From NCBI RefSeq assembly GCF_900585905.1, contig NZ_UTVH01000001.1, forward strand, positions 620,001-684,000: a stretch of DNA of 64,000 bases, given 5' to 3'. The stretch's first letter is position 1; every line of letters starts with the position of its first letter. This document shows positions 63,888-64,000 of this stretch, one piece after another. This DNA comes from Pseudomonas viridiflava (lineage in GTDB: Bacteria; Pseudomonadota; Gammaproteobacteria; Pseudomonadales; Pseudomonadaceae). The notes under the pieces were generated by a model, which saw only the letters and a program-made list of their open reading frames with translations, searched no databases and had not been told where the DNA came from. Position numbers and translations under genes: made by a program.

Positions 63888-64000
63888 TCAAGCAGCAGGT
63901 GAGTCGTGAAAGACATCCATCTGTGCCGCCCCATCCAGCCAGGCCGCGTCGATTCGAGCGCGGGCCAATGCGGCATACTCTGGGTTCAGCTCGCAGATGA
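63888..64000 (-). CDS. Apparent DNA N4/N6-methyltransferase, C-terminal end
   Basis: Partial gene cut by the window edge. The last 37 residues include ICELNPEYAALARARIDAAWLDG, which resembles the GIELNPxYxxLAxxRI end of phage DNA N6-adenine or N4-cytosine methyltransferases of the beta class. It then ends at TGA. If right, the prophage carries two types of DNA methyltransferase. Confidence 0.55.
   Translation of the reverse strand, partial: ICELNPEYAALARARIDAAWLDGAAQMDVFHDSPAA

Noticed and set aside
56554..64000. tRNA gene as the prophage attachment site
   Set aside because: No cloverleaf or tRNA 3' end was seen next to int; the junction is beside yffB.

Overview
The window is a chromosomal stretch of a gamma-proteobacterium, almost certainly a Pseudomonas of the fluorescens/syringae lineage. 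The evidence is high GC, many GC-rich REP-type palindromes between genes, Pseudomonas-type families (DUF3509, the DUF4398/OmpA pair), and the gene order rpsP-rimM-trmD-rplS, xerD-dsbC-hom-thrC, recJ-prfB-lysS and dapE-csdE-csdA-dapD. The species cannot be fixed from sequence alone. No rRNA, tRNA, IS element or CRISPR array was seen.

Left part (1-20.0 kb) is housekeeping: the purT 3' end, an MFS transporter, a CNNM/CorC-type membrane protein, ypjD, ffh, the ribosomal operon rpsP-rimM-trmD-rplS, xerD, dsbC, hom, thrC, a BvgS-like periplasmic sensor that lacks a kinase, a DUF3509 gene, yaeQ, recJ, an old-yellow-enzyme reductase and a TerB/DUF533 protein.

Middle (20.3-28.8 kb) is a complete wsp chemosensory operon (wspA-B-C-D-E-F-R). 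Its end product is c-di-GMP from the WspR GGDEF response regulator. It is followed by prfB (with the programmed +1 frameshift), lysS, a TetR regulator, a DUF1704 'QEGLA' protein with a metallopeptidase-like HExxxH motif, a lipoprotein alpha/beta hydrolase and a divergent pair of DUF4398 lipoproteins, one fused to OmpA.

Right core part (36.6-56.5 kb) holds ppc, adk, tsaB, a DUF72 protein, a PEP-mutase/isocitrate-lyase family protein, an extensin-like protein, rsmJ, DUF4197, plsB, rlmA, dapE, the CsdA-CsdE-TcdA sulfur/ct6A group, dapD and yffB. Several genes serve the aspartate family (ppc, hom, thrC, dapD, dapE), and tsaB with tcdA serve t6A/ct6A tRNA modification.

From about 56.5 kb to the right edge the window enters a prophage, oriented with integrase first. 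It has a tyrosine integrase overlapping an excisionase, small phage genes (one apparently a chimera), an unusually long C5-cytosine methyltransferase whose recognition region is a run of about eight motif-like repeats, three low-GC cargo genes on the opposite strand, and the C-terminal end of an apparent second DNA methyltransferase. Three CCCCAA repeats at exact 11-bp spacing lie between integrase and yffB and probably mark the attachment-site arm. The right prophage end is outside the window.
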